Positions 21,814 through 30,041 of a stretch of DNA of 45,722 nt are shown piece after piece; position 1 is the first letter of the stretch; each line of letters opens with the position of its first letter. Both the position numbers and the translations under genes were made by a program. The notes under the pieces were generated by a model that saw only the letters and a list, made by a program, of their open reading frames with translations, was not told the DNA's origin and searched no databases. The stretch covers positions 1 to 45,722 of IMG/VR virus record IMGVR_UViG_3300048590_000532; one strand, 5' to 3'. Source of the stretch: a virus.

Positions 21814-23910
21814 TTATTGGTTCCTCTGTCCACGGGAGATAAACATGCCCATGCGGGACGCTATCTGCGATTGAGATTTCTGGAAGCTTTCCATGTCGGG
21901 CGTCTGGACGATCATCGTGATATTGGGTCCGGCTCGTCCTTGCTGTTGCATCATGTGCCGCGTCTGACCCGCGGTCTTTACGCGACGAGCACCGGCGGGA
22001 CCGTCCTGATTGATAAGCTCGGCACCCTCCTCGCCGGCGATGAAGTTACGCCAAGGCATCTCGACACCACCTCGGGCACGAGCACCGAAGAAGTTGCCGC
22101 CTCCGAAGAGTCCGGTGAATAGGTTGGAGAAGAAGGACCCAAGACCTCCCTTCGACGTGGCCAGGGTCTGGAACATATTCGACAGCTCCTGCTGCAGCAG
22201 CTCAGAGGTCGACTTAATGATGAGTCGGTTGAGGTCCTGGATGAAGTCCGAGAACGTGAAGCGACCCGTTTCGGCCAGTCGCTCAAACGCATTGCCGAAC
22301 ACCTGTGCCAGGTTGTCAGCCGCAGTCTCAAGCCCTTCCTGCATATCTTTCATCAGCGTCTGGACTTCTTCGGCAGCGCGTTTGGCTGCGCCGCCAACGT
22401 CTTCCATGCCGTCGGCGATGCGAGCAAGAGCGTTCTCGATGGCCTGTGCCCGAACGTCCTCGAAGAATTGGCCCATGTAGTCGAAGTTCATAGACTCCGA
22501 AAGGATTTCATTGACCCGCCTGCCAAGCTCGCCGAACGCATTGCGGTAAGCTCCCATGTGACCAGACAGGTCGGTGGGATCAATGCGCAGTGCTCCTTCG
22601 AGCATCTCGGTGTTGAAAATACGCCCAGCAGCCTCGCCGAGTTGTTCCGCCGTGTTGTTCAGCGCCTCGCCGGTTTCCATGCGCCACTGGCTCAAGTCCT
22701 GCTCGCTGATAGTCGGCAGATTACCGCTGAACCCGAAGAACTCCGTCGCACGGTCAGCACCGACGAAGTCGATGATCGACTGCAGTCCCGCAATCAACTT
22801 GTTGATGCCGTCGATGGCGCCATTGACCATGTTCTCCACACCATCGACAACCCAGTTGACCGCGCCACCGATGGCATCCCGCATGAGCGCAGGAAGCTGC
22901 ATCCACACGATCTTGACGGCTTCGTAAGCGAAGATGAACGCCTGCAGAACCTTGTCAAGGCCTCGAGCGATGCCCGGCACCATCTCTTGTGTGATGTAGT
23001 TGATGATAGCTTCGGTCGCCTGAAGCGCCGTGTTCTTGACGGCGGTCCATGTGTCATGCCACAGGTCGGGCAGCAGGTCCCATGTTGCTCCGATGATCCT
23101 GACCGCTGCAACGGTGGCACCAATCACTCCGTTCATGACCTTCGGGAACCACTCGGCGATGAAGTCGAGCACGGTCTCGAATGCGTCCTTCAGGTAGTTG
23201 ACCGGTCCCTCGATCAGCGCCCAGATGTATCGACCAACGACTTGGAAGACCGCCTTCGTAGTGTCCATGAAGCTCACGGTTACGTCGGTAGTCTTGTTGA
23301 TCTCTCGAGTCAGGATGCCGAAGCCGGTAGCGATGACAGCGAGGGGCCAGAGACGACGAGCAAGGCCAAGCAAAAGTCGGCTAATATCCTTAAACGCCTG
23401 ACTGATGCCGCCCTGACCTCCGTAGATTTGCGCAATCTGCGAACCCTGTTGGATCATGACCGTCATCGGATTCATGCCGGTGGCAAGCGTCATGCCGATG
23501 TCGTTCAGCTGATAGCCGAGGTTCATCATCTGCATCCGAGCCTGACCGGTTGAGCGCGTAAACGCCTGAACTGGTCGAGTATCGAACGCGGGCACTGCCG
23601 CCCGTTGCGCGGCCTGGGCTGCCGAGGCATAACCCCACACTTGGCGTTGTGCTTCACGATACGAACCCGCGACGACTTTCATGGCCGACGCGAGCCTGTT
23701 CATCTCGGAGGTATATTGGCCTTGAGTAATCTTGCCGCGGTCAAGGCTCCGGGTCAGCTCGTCCACCTTCGTGCTGACCTGGTTCCACGACATGGCCATG
23801 CTGTTCGTAGCCGCACGGGTCTGGGCCATACCCTGGCTAAGGTCCCGGGATAGGTCGGTCATGTCCGCCCGTACCGAGACAAAGAGTCGTTCAATCAGCC
23901 GGCCGATCAT
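21814..23910 (-). CDS. tape measure protein
   Basis: 698 residues. An N-terminal helical region with Gln/Ala/Ser-rich coiled coil (20-120), then GYQLNDIGMTLATGMNPMTV and a hydrophobic central third with several possible membrane segments (about 190-370). The C-terminal part has EEGAELINQDGPAGARRV and a Gln/Arg-rich end, the usual end of lambda-type tape measures (a GGGNFFGARARGGV loop precedes it). Tape length sets tail length; about 700 residues implies a tail of roughly 100 nm by the usual 0.15 nm per residue. It overlaps the tail chaperone frame by 20 nt. Confidence 0.92.
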   Translation of the reverse strand: MIGRLIERLFVSVRADMTDLSRDLSQGMAQTRAATNSMAMSWNQVSTKVDELTRSLDRGKITQGQYTSEMNRLASAMKVVAGSYREAQRQVWGYASAAQAAQRAAVPAFDTRPVQAFTRSTGQARMQMMNLGYQLNDIGMTLATGMNPMTVMIQQGSQIAQIYGGQGGISQAFKDISRLLLGLARRLWPLAVIATGFGILTREINKTTDVTVSFMDTTKAVFQVVGRYIWALIEGPVNYLKDAFETVLDFIAEWFPKVMNGVIGATVAAVRIIGATWDLLPDLWHDTWTAVKNTALQATEAIINYITQEMVPGIARGLDKVLQAFIFAYEAVKIVWMQLPALMRDAIGGAVNWVVDGVENMVNGAIDGINKLIAGLQSIIDFVGADRATEFFGFSGNLPTISEQDLSQWRMETGEALNNTAEQLGEAAGRIFNTEMLEGALRIDPTDLSGHMGAYRNAFGELGRRVNEILSESMNFDYMGQFFEDVRAQAIENALARIADGMEDVGGAAKRAAEEVQTLMKDMQEGLETAADNLAQVFGNAFERLAETGRFTFSDFIQDLNRLIIKSTSELLQQELSNMFQTLATSKGGLGSFFSNLFTGLFGGGNFFGARARGGVEMPWRNFIAGEEGAELINQDGPAGARRVKTAGQTRHMMQQQGRAGPNITMIVQTPDMESFQKSQSQIASRMGMFISRGQRNQ

Positions 23911-24112
23911 CCGGATACTCCTTCATCATCTTGCGCAGTTGCAACGAAGTCATGGGGGTTTCCGGTTCGCCATACTCCTTCTGTATGTATCCTTTAAGGG
24001 TGGCCTGCCATTCCCGCAGACTCATCCCCCAAAAGACATCGGGAGTATAGTGGATGTGACCAAAGGCGACCTTCATCCAGTATTCCCATGGCGTCGGGCG
24101 ACTGCTTACCCG
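23891..24112 (-). CDS. tail assembly chaperone, T-type extension reached by -1 frameshift
   Basis: The frame after the slippery site is open from 24112 and reads R-V-S-S-R-P-T-P-W-E-Y-W-M-K, then the tail chaperone pattern VAFGHIHYTPDVFWGMSLREW. The PW-x-x-x-M-K segment before ATG 24076 fits the family pattern and would be lost if translation began there, so it is more likely read as a fusion with the upstream gp10-like protein, as in lambda gpG/gpGT. It adds 73 residues. Independent initiation at ATG 24076 (61 residues) remains possible. The fusion would chaperone tube subunits on the tape measure encoded next. Confidence 0.72.
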   Translation of the reverse strand, partial: RVSSRPTPWEYWMKVAFGHIHYTPDVFWGMSLREWQATLKGYIQKEYGEPETPMTSLQLRKMMKEYPDDRPAD

Positions 24113-24465
24113 TTTCCCTCGTCTCCATCCTCCGTGCCGGCATCCTCATCCTTGTCGGCTTCGAAGCCCGCAGCGTTGAAGCACTGCCGGATCACCTCCA
24201 TGAGCTCCTGGATTGAAACGTCCCAGTCGATCATATCCTTGGAAGTGATTTCCTTGTTGCCACCGCCATTAAGGAGTGCGATGAAGATGGTGAGCACGTC
24301 CTTCATCCGGGCCTTGCCCATCACCTCGTCGATCTTGGTCAGACTCTCCACACCCAGACCATCTTCGATCTGAGCGATGGCCCCGAGGGTGAGGCACAGC
24401 TTGTACTCCTTGCCCTCGGGACCTTGGATCGTCACTTCACCTCGTTGCTTGTTTGCTTTGGTCAT
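24106..24465 (-). CDS. GTA gp10-like tail protein / tail chaperone G-type product
   Basis: 119 residues from ATG 24465 with AGGAGG upstream (the longer frame to 24576 is a shadow of the previous gene). Pattern of the GTA-gp10 family: a short beta hairpin (GPEGKEYKLCLTLGAIAQIE) followed by helices, ending in an acidic tail of Asp/Glu. The last codons contain the GGGAAAC slip site. In position and mechanism it corresponds to lambda gpG. The family name refers to a tail tube/terminator context, but the frameshift suggests a chaperone role. Confidence 0.82.
   Translation of the reverse strand: MTKANKQRGEVTIQGPEGKEYKLCLTLGAIAQIEDGLGVESLTKIDEVMGKARMKDVLTIFIALLNGGGNKEITSKDMIDWDVSIQELMEVIRQCFNAAGFEADKDEDAGTEDGDEGNG
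24112..24118 (-). promoter_or_regulatory. programmed -1 ribosomal frameshift slippery site
   Basis: The heptamer GGGAAAC lies as G-GGA-AAC in the gp10 frame, one codon (GGG) before its TAA stop. Slippage by -1 gives GGG-AAA and continues into the open chaperone frame. It matches the X-XXY-YYZ rule and differs only in the last base from the GGGAAAG of phage lambda G/GT, and it is in the expected gene. Confidence 0.8.
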
Positions 24466-24499
24466 TGGGTCTATCCTCCTTAAGTGACCGGTTTCAGTT

Positions 24500-24856
24500 T
24501 CAGTACGCCGCGGGCAGCGAGAAGACGCCAGCGGTAACCGAGGTGATGCCGGAGTAGTCGATGGTGACATCGCCATCGGTATCCATGTAGGCCTCGGTAA
24601 AAGGCCCGATCAAGCGTTCTTCGCCAGCGGGCACGGCGACAACCAGATCGTTCACAGTGACCACGCCGACGCCTCGAACACGGGCCGACGTCTTAACGGC
24701 AGTGATGGTGACATTGATCGAGCCACCGCTGCCGTTCTTGACGTGCAGGAAGTTCCGCTGGGCCGAGTTGACCTTCACGGTGTCTTCCGAGTTGACTGCT
24801 GCATACGCAGGCTTGAGACCCGCGGCAGCAATCGTTTGGAGCGTAAGCGCAGCCAT
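24500..24856 (-). CDS. virion structural protein, beta-rich, function unknown
   Basis: 118 residues. Ala/Thr/Val-rich beta pattern with FLHVKNGSGGSINVTITA, then VPAGEERLIGPF and a DGDVTIDYS segment. Small phage proteins of this type sit beside tail tube or capsid genes and are often found in virions, possibly as decoration. It lies directly after the major tail protein and before the chaperones. No catalytic motif. Confidence 0.65.
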   Translation of the reverse strand: MAALTLQTIAAAGLKPAYAAVNSEDTVKVNSAQRNFLHVKNGSGGSINVTITAVKTSARVRGVGVVTVNDLVVAVPAGEERLIGPFTEAYMDTDGDVTIDYSGITSVTAGVFSLPAAY

Positions 24857-24869
24857 GTGTCAGTCCCCC

Positions 24870-25283
24870 CTACGCTGCGGTCCAGGTCAGTTCACCCGCG
24901 GACTCGAACGTCATCGAGTACGTGGCTTCCCCGTTGTATTCGCCGGCGTAGTCGATGGCGGTCACCTGGAACGCGCCTCCGATTGTGCCGAAGTCGGGGA
25001 TGATGAACTGGTAGTCCTCGATGGACTGCGCGAAGAAGTAGCCGCGAACGTCTTCTTCTCCGGCCGTGTCCTTGAAGACACCTGAACCAGTGAGTGTGGC
25101 CGACTTCATGCCGGCGCCTGCCAGCAGTTCCCTCCATTTGTTGACGGAGTCGGAGTCGGAAACGTCGACCGTCTCGGCATTGAGCGAGATCGACTTTGAG
25201 CGCATCCCGCCGATGGTTACGAACGATCCGGCACCGTTCGAGTCCACCTTGATAAGGATGTCGCTACCCTTTTGTGCAGCCAT
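24870..25283 (-). CDS. major tail tube protein (TP901/GTA gp9 type)
   Basis: 137 residues, ATG 25283 behind AGGAGG. Family pattern: GSDILIKV at the start, FVTIGGMRSKSISLNAETVDVSDSDS, GMKSATLTGSGVFKD and a YSMTFESAGELTW end. It polymerises into the tail tube. Position between the DUF3168 completion protein and the gp10-like chaperone is canonical. Confidence 0.92.
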   Translation of the reverse strand: MAAQKGSDILIKVDSNGAGSFVTIGGMRSKSISLNAETVDVSDSDSVNKWRELLAGAGMKSATLTGSGVFKDTAGEEDVRGYFFAQSIEDYQFIIPDFGTIGGAFQVTAIDYAGEYNGEATYSMTFESAGELTWTAA

Positions 25284-25285
25284 AT

Positions 25286-25693
25286 TCAGGCCTCCTCTGT
25301 TACGGCACGGAACAGCCCGATGCCATGGTAAAGTTGTCCTTCCCGCGTCATGGTCCGAGACACGCGCCGGCAGTTCACCAGATTGTGGTCGGTCAACGAG
25401 TAGGACGTGACATCATGCAGGAGCTCGTAAACCCGTTGCATGACCTGGCGAGCCCTCTTCGATCCTTCTTTGTCATCCCAGACATGGACGTAGACGGCAT
25501 GTTCATCCCCGTTGTCAGTCGTCGTGTCCCATTCATCAGAGTCCGTGATATGGTAGACGATATACGGGTAGTCGGTGCGGCGTGGGATATAATCATACAC
25601 CCTCTGTCCCACGAAGCCTTGGAGTGTGGCGTCACCTCGCAGTGCGGCAATATGCGCCTTCATCAATTGTTCGGCGGAGTCTTGTGCCATCAC
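25286..25693 (-). CDS. DUF3168 tail completion/terminator protein (GTA gp8-like)
   Basis: 135 residues. Pattern HIAALRGDATLQGFVGQRVYD, then PRRTDYPYIVYH, a VHVWDDKEGSKRARQVMQRVYELLH block and a GIGLFRAVTEE end, all typical of DUF3168. These proteins cap the tail tube for joining to the head. The start is ATG 25693 or 25690, within the end of the gp10-like (HK97) gene, a 4-nt overlap. Confidence 0.9.
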   Translation of the reverse strand: MMAQDSAEQLMKAHIAALRGDATLQGFVGQRVYDYIPRRTDYPYIVYHITDSDEWDTTTDNGDEHAVYVHVWDDKEGSKRARQVMQRVYELLHDVTSYSLTDHNLVNCRRVSRTMTREGQLYHGIGLFRAVTEEA

Positions 25694-26127
25694 AGCGCCC
25701 CCTTAATTGCGTTATGGATCGCGTCGATGATCCGTTGGCGCCAGCGTGTCAGCGCGGGACGAAGGAACGGACGCGGTAGCATGTTGCGAGTACCGTACTC
25801 AAGCTCCCGAGCGTGGGGGGCGAGTGCGGCAATCGTCATGTTGAACTGAGACGGATCAACGTCCACCTCAATAGAGTTAACCAGCATGCCCAGGTCTTCA
25901 GCCGGAGCCTCGTAAGGACGAGACACCTTGACTTGCCTTTGTGGACGGTATCGAGTAACGATGGGTCCGGACTTGGTCTTTCTCAATTCCTGCTTGATGT
26001 CTTGCTCGATGGGATTGGCGAGACTGCGCAACGCGGCAAGGACTGCGGCCTGGATACCCCAGTCCAGTCGCTTGACCTTAGCCTGAAGCGAGGAGAGGTT
26101 TCGGACACGGACAGTCAGTCGCGGCAT
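25690..26127 (-). CDS. HK97 gp10-like head-tail joining protein
   Basis: 145 residues. A basic N-terminal half (helix, then KKRLD/RYRPQRQVKVSRPY) and the hallmark C-terminal segment PHARELEYGTRNMLPRPFLRPAL followed by a helix, as in HK97 gp10 family proteins. It is a neck component between the head-tail adaptor and tail terminator. The start is immediately at the end of the adaptor gene. Confidence 0.88.
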   Translation of the reverse strand: MPRLTVRVRNLSSLQAKVKRLDWGIQAAVLAALRSLANPIEQDIKQELRKTKSGPIVTRYRPQRQVKVSRPYEAPAEDLGMLVNSIEVDVDPSQFNMTIAALAPHARELEYGTRNMLPRPFLRPALTRWRQRIIDAIHNAIKGAL

Positions 26128-26483
26128 TAGGCGGGCCCCCCTTCCCGAAGGGTGAGGAGCAGGAACTCCTGCAGGTTGTCGGGATCATACGCCTGCTCGA
26201 TGTAATAGTTGACGTTGCGAAAGCGCAGGATCATCCCAGGTTGCACGAGCACGTTGTAGCGGAGCCAGCAGGCATGGGTTGTTACCTCGGTGAATTGCTC
26301 CCCCCATTGAAGCTCGCGACCGGTCACTGGCTGGATATGCGCCCAAAGGACCAGGGGGCCGACCTCATTATCCACGGGGTCCTTTCTATCAAAACCCCCT
26401 GAGCCATCGTCCTCCCTGTTTACATGAAAAACAGAGACACGGTGGCGCATACGGCCGATGTCAAAGAGGCGACGTTTCTTCAT
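26127..26483 (-). CDS. head-tail adaptor/stopper (SPP1 gp16-like)
   Basis: 118 residues. Pattern: GRMRHRVSVFH near the N-terminus, WAHIQPVTGREL in the middle, THACWLRYN and GMILRFRNVNYYIEQAYDPDN at the end, the phage head-tail joining protein family. It probably closes the head after packaging. It overlaps the connector stop by 4 nt and abuts the HK97 gp10-like gene. Confidence 0.9.
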   Translation of the reverse strand: MKKRRLFDIGRMRHRVSVFHVNREDDGSGGFDRKDPVDNEVGPLVLWAHIQPVTGRELQWGEQFTEVTTHACWLRYNVLVQPGMILRFRNVNYYIEQAYDPDNLQEFLLLTLREGGPA

Positions 26484-27139
26484 AGCTTGGCCACCTTGTA
26501 TCGGTTGAGGATCGACTGCAGGTGAACAGGTGCCACAGCCTGGTTCATGTCGGATTGCGTCTTAGTGAACTCACGGTTCTCATACCAATGAGCCGCAAGC
26601 ATCTTGACAGCAGTCCGGAGAGGGGCGGGAACGTCGGTCGGGTTGTCGCCGTATCCACAGACGTAGACGACTTTGACGCCGTTACGGGCTCGAGTGAACA
26701 CCGGCCACGTTGCGCCCATGTTGAGGATAATTTCCCCGGGCGTCCTGGTCGTGTTCAAGGAATAGTTGTCAGAGCTGAACGGAGTCTCGGTATTGTCGTC
26801 ATTGAAGGTTGAGACCGACGTGACGGACTGCAGCGGACCAATCGGCAGCTCGATGGAAGTGGCCTGTCCCATCGTGATCGAACCTTCGCGAACGCCGTCC
26901 CACCATCCCAGTGGGTCCTTCGTTTGCGGCCAGCGATCCATATACATGGTCCAGGTCTGAGTGATAAATGCGCGACAGGTGAACTCCTCCGCATACTCGC
27001 GAGCCGCTTGGATTAGCGTCGTGAGCAGCTCGCCGTCAACGGACTCGAGCACGTTGTCGCCACGCAGGAAGGTATCCATCTCAGCAACGGTGGCGACTTC
27101 CGTTGCGGGGTCAGTGGTGCGTTGGTTCGAGATATTCAT
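26480..27139 (-). CDS. head-tail connector (phiE125 gp8/HK97 gp6-like)
   Basis: 219 residues. The N-terminal helix pair (LLTTLIQAAREYAEEFTCRA), TWTMYMDRWP, ELPIGPLQSVTSVSTF and VYVCGYGDNPTDVPAPLRTAVKMLAAHWYENRE are the typical series of this connector family, which forms a ring under the portal. Preceded by a 12-bp intergenic hairpin that separates it from the capsid-region genes. Confidence 0.9.
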   Translation of the reverse strand: MNISNQRTTDPATEVATVAEMDTFLRGDNVLESVDGELLTTLIQAAREYAEEFTCRAFITQTWTMYMDRWPQTKDPLGWWDGVREGSITMGQATSIELPIGPLQSVTSVSTFNDDNTETPFSSDNYSLNTTRTPGEIILNMGATWPVFTRARNGVKVVYVCGYGDNPTDVPAPLRTAVKMLAAHWYENREFTKTQSDMNQAVAPVHLQSILNRYKVAKL

Positions 27140-27169
27140 CTGACAACTTCCTTCAGGTTAGAGATGGGT

Positions 27170-27206
27170 GGCGGCCAGCTCCGGTAGGAGGATAGAGCTG
27201 ACCGCC
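27170..27206 (-). other. 12-bp intergenic hairpin between capsid and connector genes
   Basis: GGCGGCCAGCTC (27170-27181) pairs with GAGCTGACCGCC (27195-27206) around a 13-nt loop, with one mismatch that becomes a G-U pair in the minus-strand RNA. No U tract follows. It sits in the 87-nt gap after the capsid genes, where it may stabilise the 3' end of the abundant capsid mRNA or partly terminate transcription (inference). Confidence 0.55.
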
Positions 27207-27226
27207 GTCCCATCGGCGAACGAGGA

Positions 27227-27652
27227 TTACGCCGGCGGGTTCGAAGCCGGCGCCTCATAGGGCTCGAGAAGGCACAGAACCGCCATCGGGGCGTTGCCCG
27301 TGTTGGCCGTCACGTCGTCGATCTCGATGGACACGTAGTCCGCGTCCCCCTTGTAGCCGATCTTCCGGCATTCGCCGTCGTCCCCGAACGTGAACCCGGC
27401 CAGCGCTTCTGTGCCGATCAGGTCTTTGTCCGCGACCGCGGTGTGGTTGCCCTGCGTCGAGGTCGAGCCTTCCTTGACCGTGACGGCCCAGGTTGCGTCG
27501 GTATCGGCAAGGGTGCCGAGCAGGATGATGAACGTGACGGACTTGTAGTGCCGCACGTCGATGGCAGCGGAAACCTGCGCCGTGCCATCAGCCACCACCA
27601 CGGGAGCAATGGCGACCACCGGGTGGATGTTGTTCATAAGGTCCCGTTTCAT
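27227..27652 (-). CDS. putative head decoration/virion protein
   Basis: 141 residues, ATG 27652 with AAGGAGA upstream. Beta-rich with VVVADGTAQVSAAIDVRHYKS and TWAVTVKEGSTSTQGNH, then a strongly acidic, Gly-poor end. Proteins of this pattern commonly lie just after the major capsid gene and are found in virions. The exact role (decoration or neck) cannot be read from sequence. Confidence 0.65.
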   Translation of the reverse strand: MKRDLMNNIHPVVAIAPVVVADGTAQVSAAIDVRHYKSVTFIILLGTLADTDATWAVTVKEGSTSTQGNHTAVADKDLIGTEALAGFTFGDDGECRKIGYKGDADYVSIEIDDVTANTGNAPMAVLCLLEPYEAPASNPPA

Positions 27653-27718
27653 GGGTATCTCCTTGTCTGAACGGTTAGTGATTGGATGAGGCGCTCATTC
27701 GCCTCACCCGGTGGCGGA

Positions 27719-29053
27719 TCAATCTGCGAACTGCAGCAGCTTGATCGCTTCATAGTGGCCGATACCGCCGCCCACACGCTTGGTCGTGTAGAACTGGACA
27801 TACGGCTTCGCCGAGAACGGATCGCGCAGAACGCGAACGCCGATGCGGTCCACAATGATGTAGCCCCGCTGGAAGTCGCCGAACGCGATGGAGAAGGCAT
27901 TGTCGGCAATGTCCGGCATGTCTTCCATCTCGTAGATCGGGTATCCCATCAGGCGGTCGGGCTGACCGTCGCGAAGGCCCGAGGACCACAGCTGCCGGCC
28001 GTCGGCGTCACGCAGCTTCATGATCGAGGAGACCGTCTTGCGGTTCATCGTGAAGCGAGCGTTGCGGCGGAAGACCGGCCTCAGGGAGTAGACAAGGTCC
28101 ACGATGTTCGTGGTCTCGGCACCCGGATCGGACGAGCTATCGGCCCAGTCGCCGGCGACGCCGGTGATAACCTTGCCCAGCTTGCCCCATTCCCAGTTGT
28201 CGTTGAGCACCGTGTCGTAGGTTAGGAAACCGCGAGGCTTCGCGGCGCCGTTCCCGTTGACGAAGGCGGCACCTTCCTGCACGGCGAACTCGATTGACAC
28301 CTCGTCGGCTAGCCACTGGTCGATGTTGATGGCCGAGTCATCGAGGATGGACTGCGTCGCCGAAGGGTTGGCATACAGCTCCATCACCGGATATTCGAGC
28401 ACGTCGAGCGTCGGCGTATCGGTGTTGGGACGCGAGCCCCGTTCACCAACCCAGCCGCTAGACGCACCGCCCTGGGACACGCGCTTCTTGTAGGAAGCGG
28501 TGGACACCTGGACGACCCGTGCGATATTCCGCATCTCGGAGATTTCCGTGATGACCCGGTCGATGGCCGTTTCCATCCGCACCGGAACGGTGTAGCCACC
28601 GTCGGGATCGGTACCGACCGAGAGCGCCTTCTTCTGGAGCTCGCCCAGGCCTTCTTCGCCGGCGCCCTTGCGGAACCAGTTCTCAAATGCCTTCTTGTGC
28701 TCCATCTGCTCGTCGGTAAGCTGGGTCTTGGTGCCGTCGGGCGCCGTCATGATCGGACGGTTGTTCTCCAGGCGCAGGTTCTCGACGAACTTCTTTTGCT
28801 CTTCGAGGGCCGTGGTGAGTTTCTTCACCTCGTCCTGCGTGACCACGTCAGCCGACTTCTTGTCGGTCGACTTCTTCATCTCGGCCAGTTCCTGGTCCGT
28901 CTTCTTCATGAAAGCATCCAGGGTCTGGGAGAACCCGTCGAGCGCCTTCTTGATTTCGACGGTATCGGCCTTCTTGCCTTCACCGCCGTCGTTGCCACCG
29001 GATGCGTCCTTGATTTCGAGCGGACCGGTGTCGTGCTGCATGAGTCGTTTCAT
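27719..29053 (-). CDS. HK97-fold major capsid protein with delta/scaffold N-terminus
   Basis: 444 residues. Residues 1-130 are a Lys/Glu-rich coiled coil (delta domain) that the adjacent protease would remove. From about 150 the HK97 fold follows: SVGTDPDGGYTVP, the E-loop region, ASYKKRVSQGGASSGWVGER, SATQSILDDSAINIDQWLADEV, GAAFVNGNGAAKPRGFLTYD and the C-terminal DRIGVRVLRDPFSAKPYVQF. The start overlaps the protease stop (ATGA). Confidence 0.95.
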   Translation of the reverse strand: MKRLMQHDTGPLEIKDASGGNDGGEGKKADTVEIKKALDGFSQTLDAFMKKTDQELAEMKKSTDKKSADVVTQDEVKKLTTALEEQKKFVENLRLENNRPIMTAPDGTKTQLTDEQMEHKKAFENWFRKGAGEEGLGELQKKALSVGTDPDGGYTVPVRMETAIDRVITEISEMRNIARVVQVSTASYKKRVSQGGASSGWVGERGSRPNTDTPTLDVLEYPVMELYANPSATQSILDDSAINIDQWLADEVSIEFAVQEGAAFVNGNGAAKPRGFLTYDTVLNDNWEWGKLGKVITGVAGDWADSSSDPGAETTNIVDLVYSLRPVFRRNARFTMNRKTVSSIMKLRDADGRQLWSSGLRDGQPDRLMGYPIYEMEDMPDIADNAFSIAFGDFQRGYIIVDRIGVRVLRDPFSAKPYVQFYTTKRVGGGIGHYEAIKLLQFAD

Positions 29054-29712
29054 GTCAGTCTCCTTTGCAGGGTTTCGTTCATCTGGCGCAGTTGTGCGGC
29101 CAGATCGTTCAGCCCGTCGTCAGGATCACCCTGTCCGCCGGAAGTGTTGGCAGCATTCCAGCCACCTGCGATAAGCTTGACAGCCATCGCGTTCGGCATG
29201 CCTGCGTCCCGCAGTACACGCTCGACCTCACGCTTGTTCCAGTCACCCTTGACTGACGTGACCGTAGCCGAGGTCAGCATGGGGAAGGTAACGAGCGAGA
29301 TTTCCCGCAGATCAACTTCCTTGAGCTGACGTTCGCCGGTGGCGTCGTCACGGAGAGCCTTGATCGTGCGGTAACCGATGGAAAGACCGTCGATGATGCC
29401 GGCTTTCATGAGTTCGTAGGTTTCCTTAGCCTTCTGGACCGAGGTGAGCAAGCGGCCCTTCACATAAAGGCCAGTCGCATCTTCGCTGATCTCGTCCCAG
29501 ACCCCGATTGGGTAGGATGGATCGTGCTGCCACAGCATCTTGACCCCTTGGGCCTTCCGCTGCCGAAGCGAGTTTTTGAAGGCGCCTCGTATGACCGTGT
29601 CACCGACTTGATCACGGTCACCGAACTTCGAAGCATACCCCTCAAAGACGCCCTCGTCGGAAACCTCCTTGAGGTCGAGAGGGACAAACTTCTTCTCAGT
29701 GTTTGTGGTCAT
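29050..29712 (-). CDS. HK97-family prohead protease
   Basis: 220 residues. Catalytic His63 in MLWQHDP and Ser111 in GLSIGY, with EGYASKFGDRDQVGDTVIRGAF at the start and LREISLVTFPML before the C-terminal helix. It cleaves the capsid N-terminal domain during prohead maturation. The C-terminal 55 residues are Asn/Gly/Ala rich and likely self-cleaved. Preceded by its own candidate promoter. Confidence 0.93.
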   Translation of the reverse strand: MTTNTEKKFVPLDLKEVSDEGVFEGYASKFGDRDQVGDTVIRGAFKNSLRQRKAQGVKMLWQHDPSYPIGVWDEISEDATGLYVKGRLLTSVQKAKETYELMKAGIIDGLSIGYRTIKALRDDATGERQLKEVDLREISLVTFPMLTSATVTSVKGDWNKREVERVLRDAGMPNAMAVKLIAGGWNAANTSGGQGDPDDGLNDLAAQLRQMNETLQRRLT

Positions 29713-29735
29713 GGGCGAACTTCCTTTCCTGCGTT

Positions 29736-29764
29736 ATATTACCCTAACCGACGGGGTTCGGCAA
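29736..29764 (-). promoter_or_regulatory. candidate promoter upstream of protease/capsid genes
   Basis: On the minus strand TTGCCG (29764-29759), 17-bp spacer, TAATAT (29741-29736), about 25 nt before the protease start. It could boost capsid expression within the late operon. The -35 is only moderate. Confidence 0.4.
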
Positions 29765-29769
29765 CCGCA

Positions 29770-30033
29770 TTACCGCTTCGTAACGTATGCCCAGATTGCT
29801 GCCAACACGCCTCCCGTTAGGATTGTAGTTATGCCGACGATGATGGTCGACCCGATCTTCTCCGATGTCCTTCGATACTTGCTGACCCATGCCTGGTTTT
29901 GCCTGAACTCCTTGACATGATCGAAGTCCCGTGGATTGACACCTAATACCTCGAACGTCTCCCTGACAGCTTGGTGGGTAGCTTCGCGAACCACCTCACG
30001 TAGTCTGGTTTCCTCTTCTGGTGTGAGCGGCAT
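29770..30033 (-). CDS. small membrane-anchored protein (DUF6127/XhlA-like layout)
   Basis: 87 residues from ATG 30033 with AGGGGG upstream. An amphipathic charged helix (LTPEEETRLREVVREATHQA), a linker, then one transmembrane helix near the C-terminus (IIVGITTILTGGVLAAIWAY) and KR end. It resembles small phage proteins of alphaproteobacterial phages that sit between minor head protein and protease. Function is unknown; membrane remodelling or superinfection exclusion are possible. Confidence 0.6.
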   Translation of the reverse strand: MPLTPEEETRLREVVREATHQAVRETFEVLGVNPRDFDHVKEFRQNQAWVSKYRRTSEKIGSTIIVGITTILTGGVLAAIWAYVTKR

Positions 30034-30041
30034 GGGGCCCC

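Noticed and set aside
22468-23553. 361-residue plus-strand open frame opposite the tape measure gene
   Set aside because: It is a shadow of a strongly supported minus-strand gene; no ribosome site and no family pattern.
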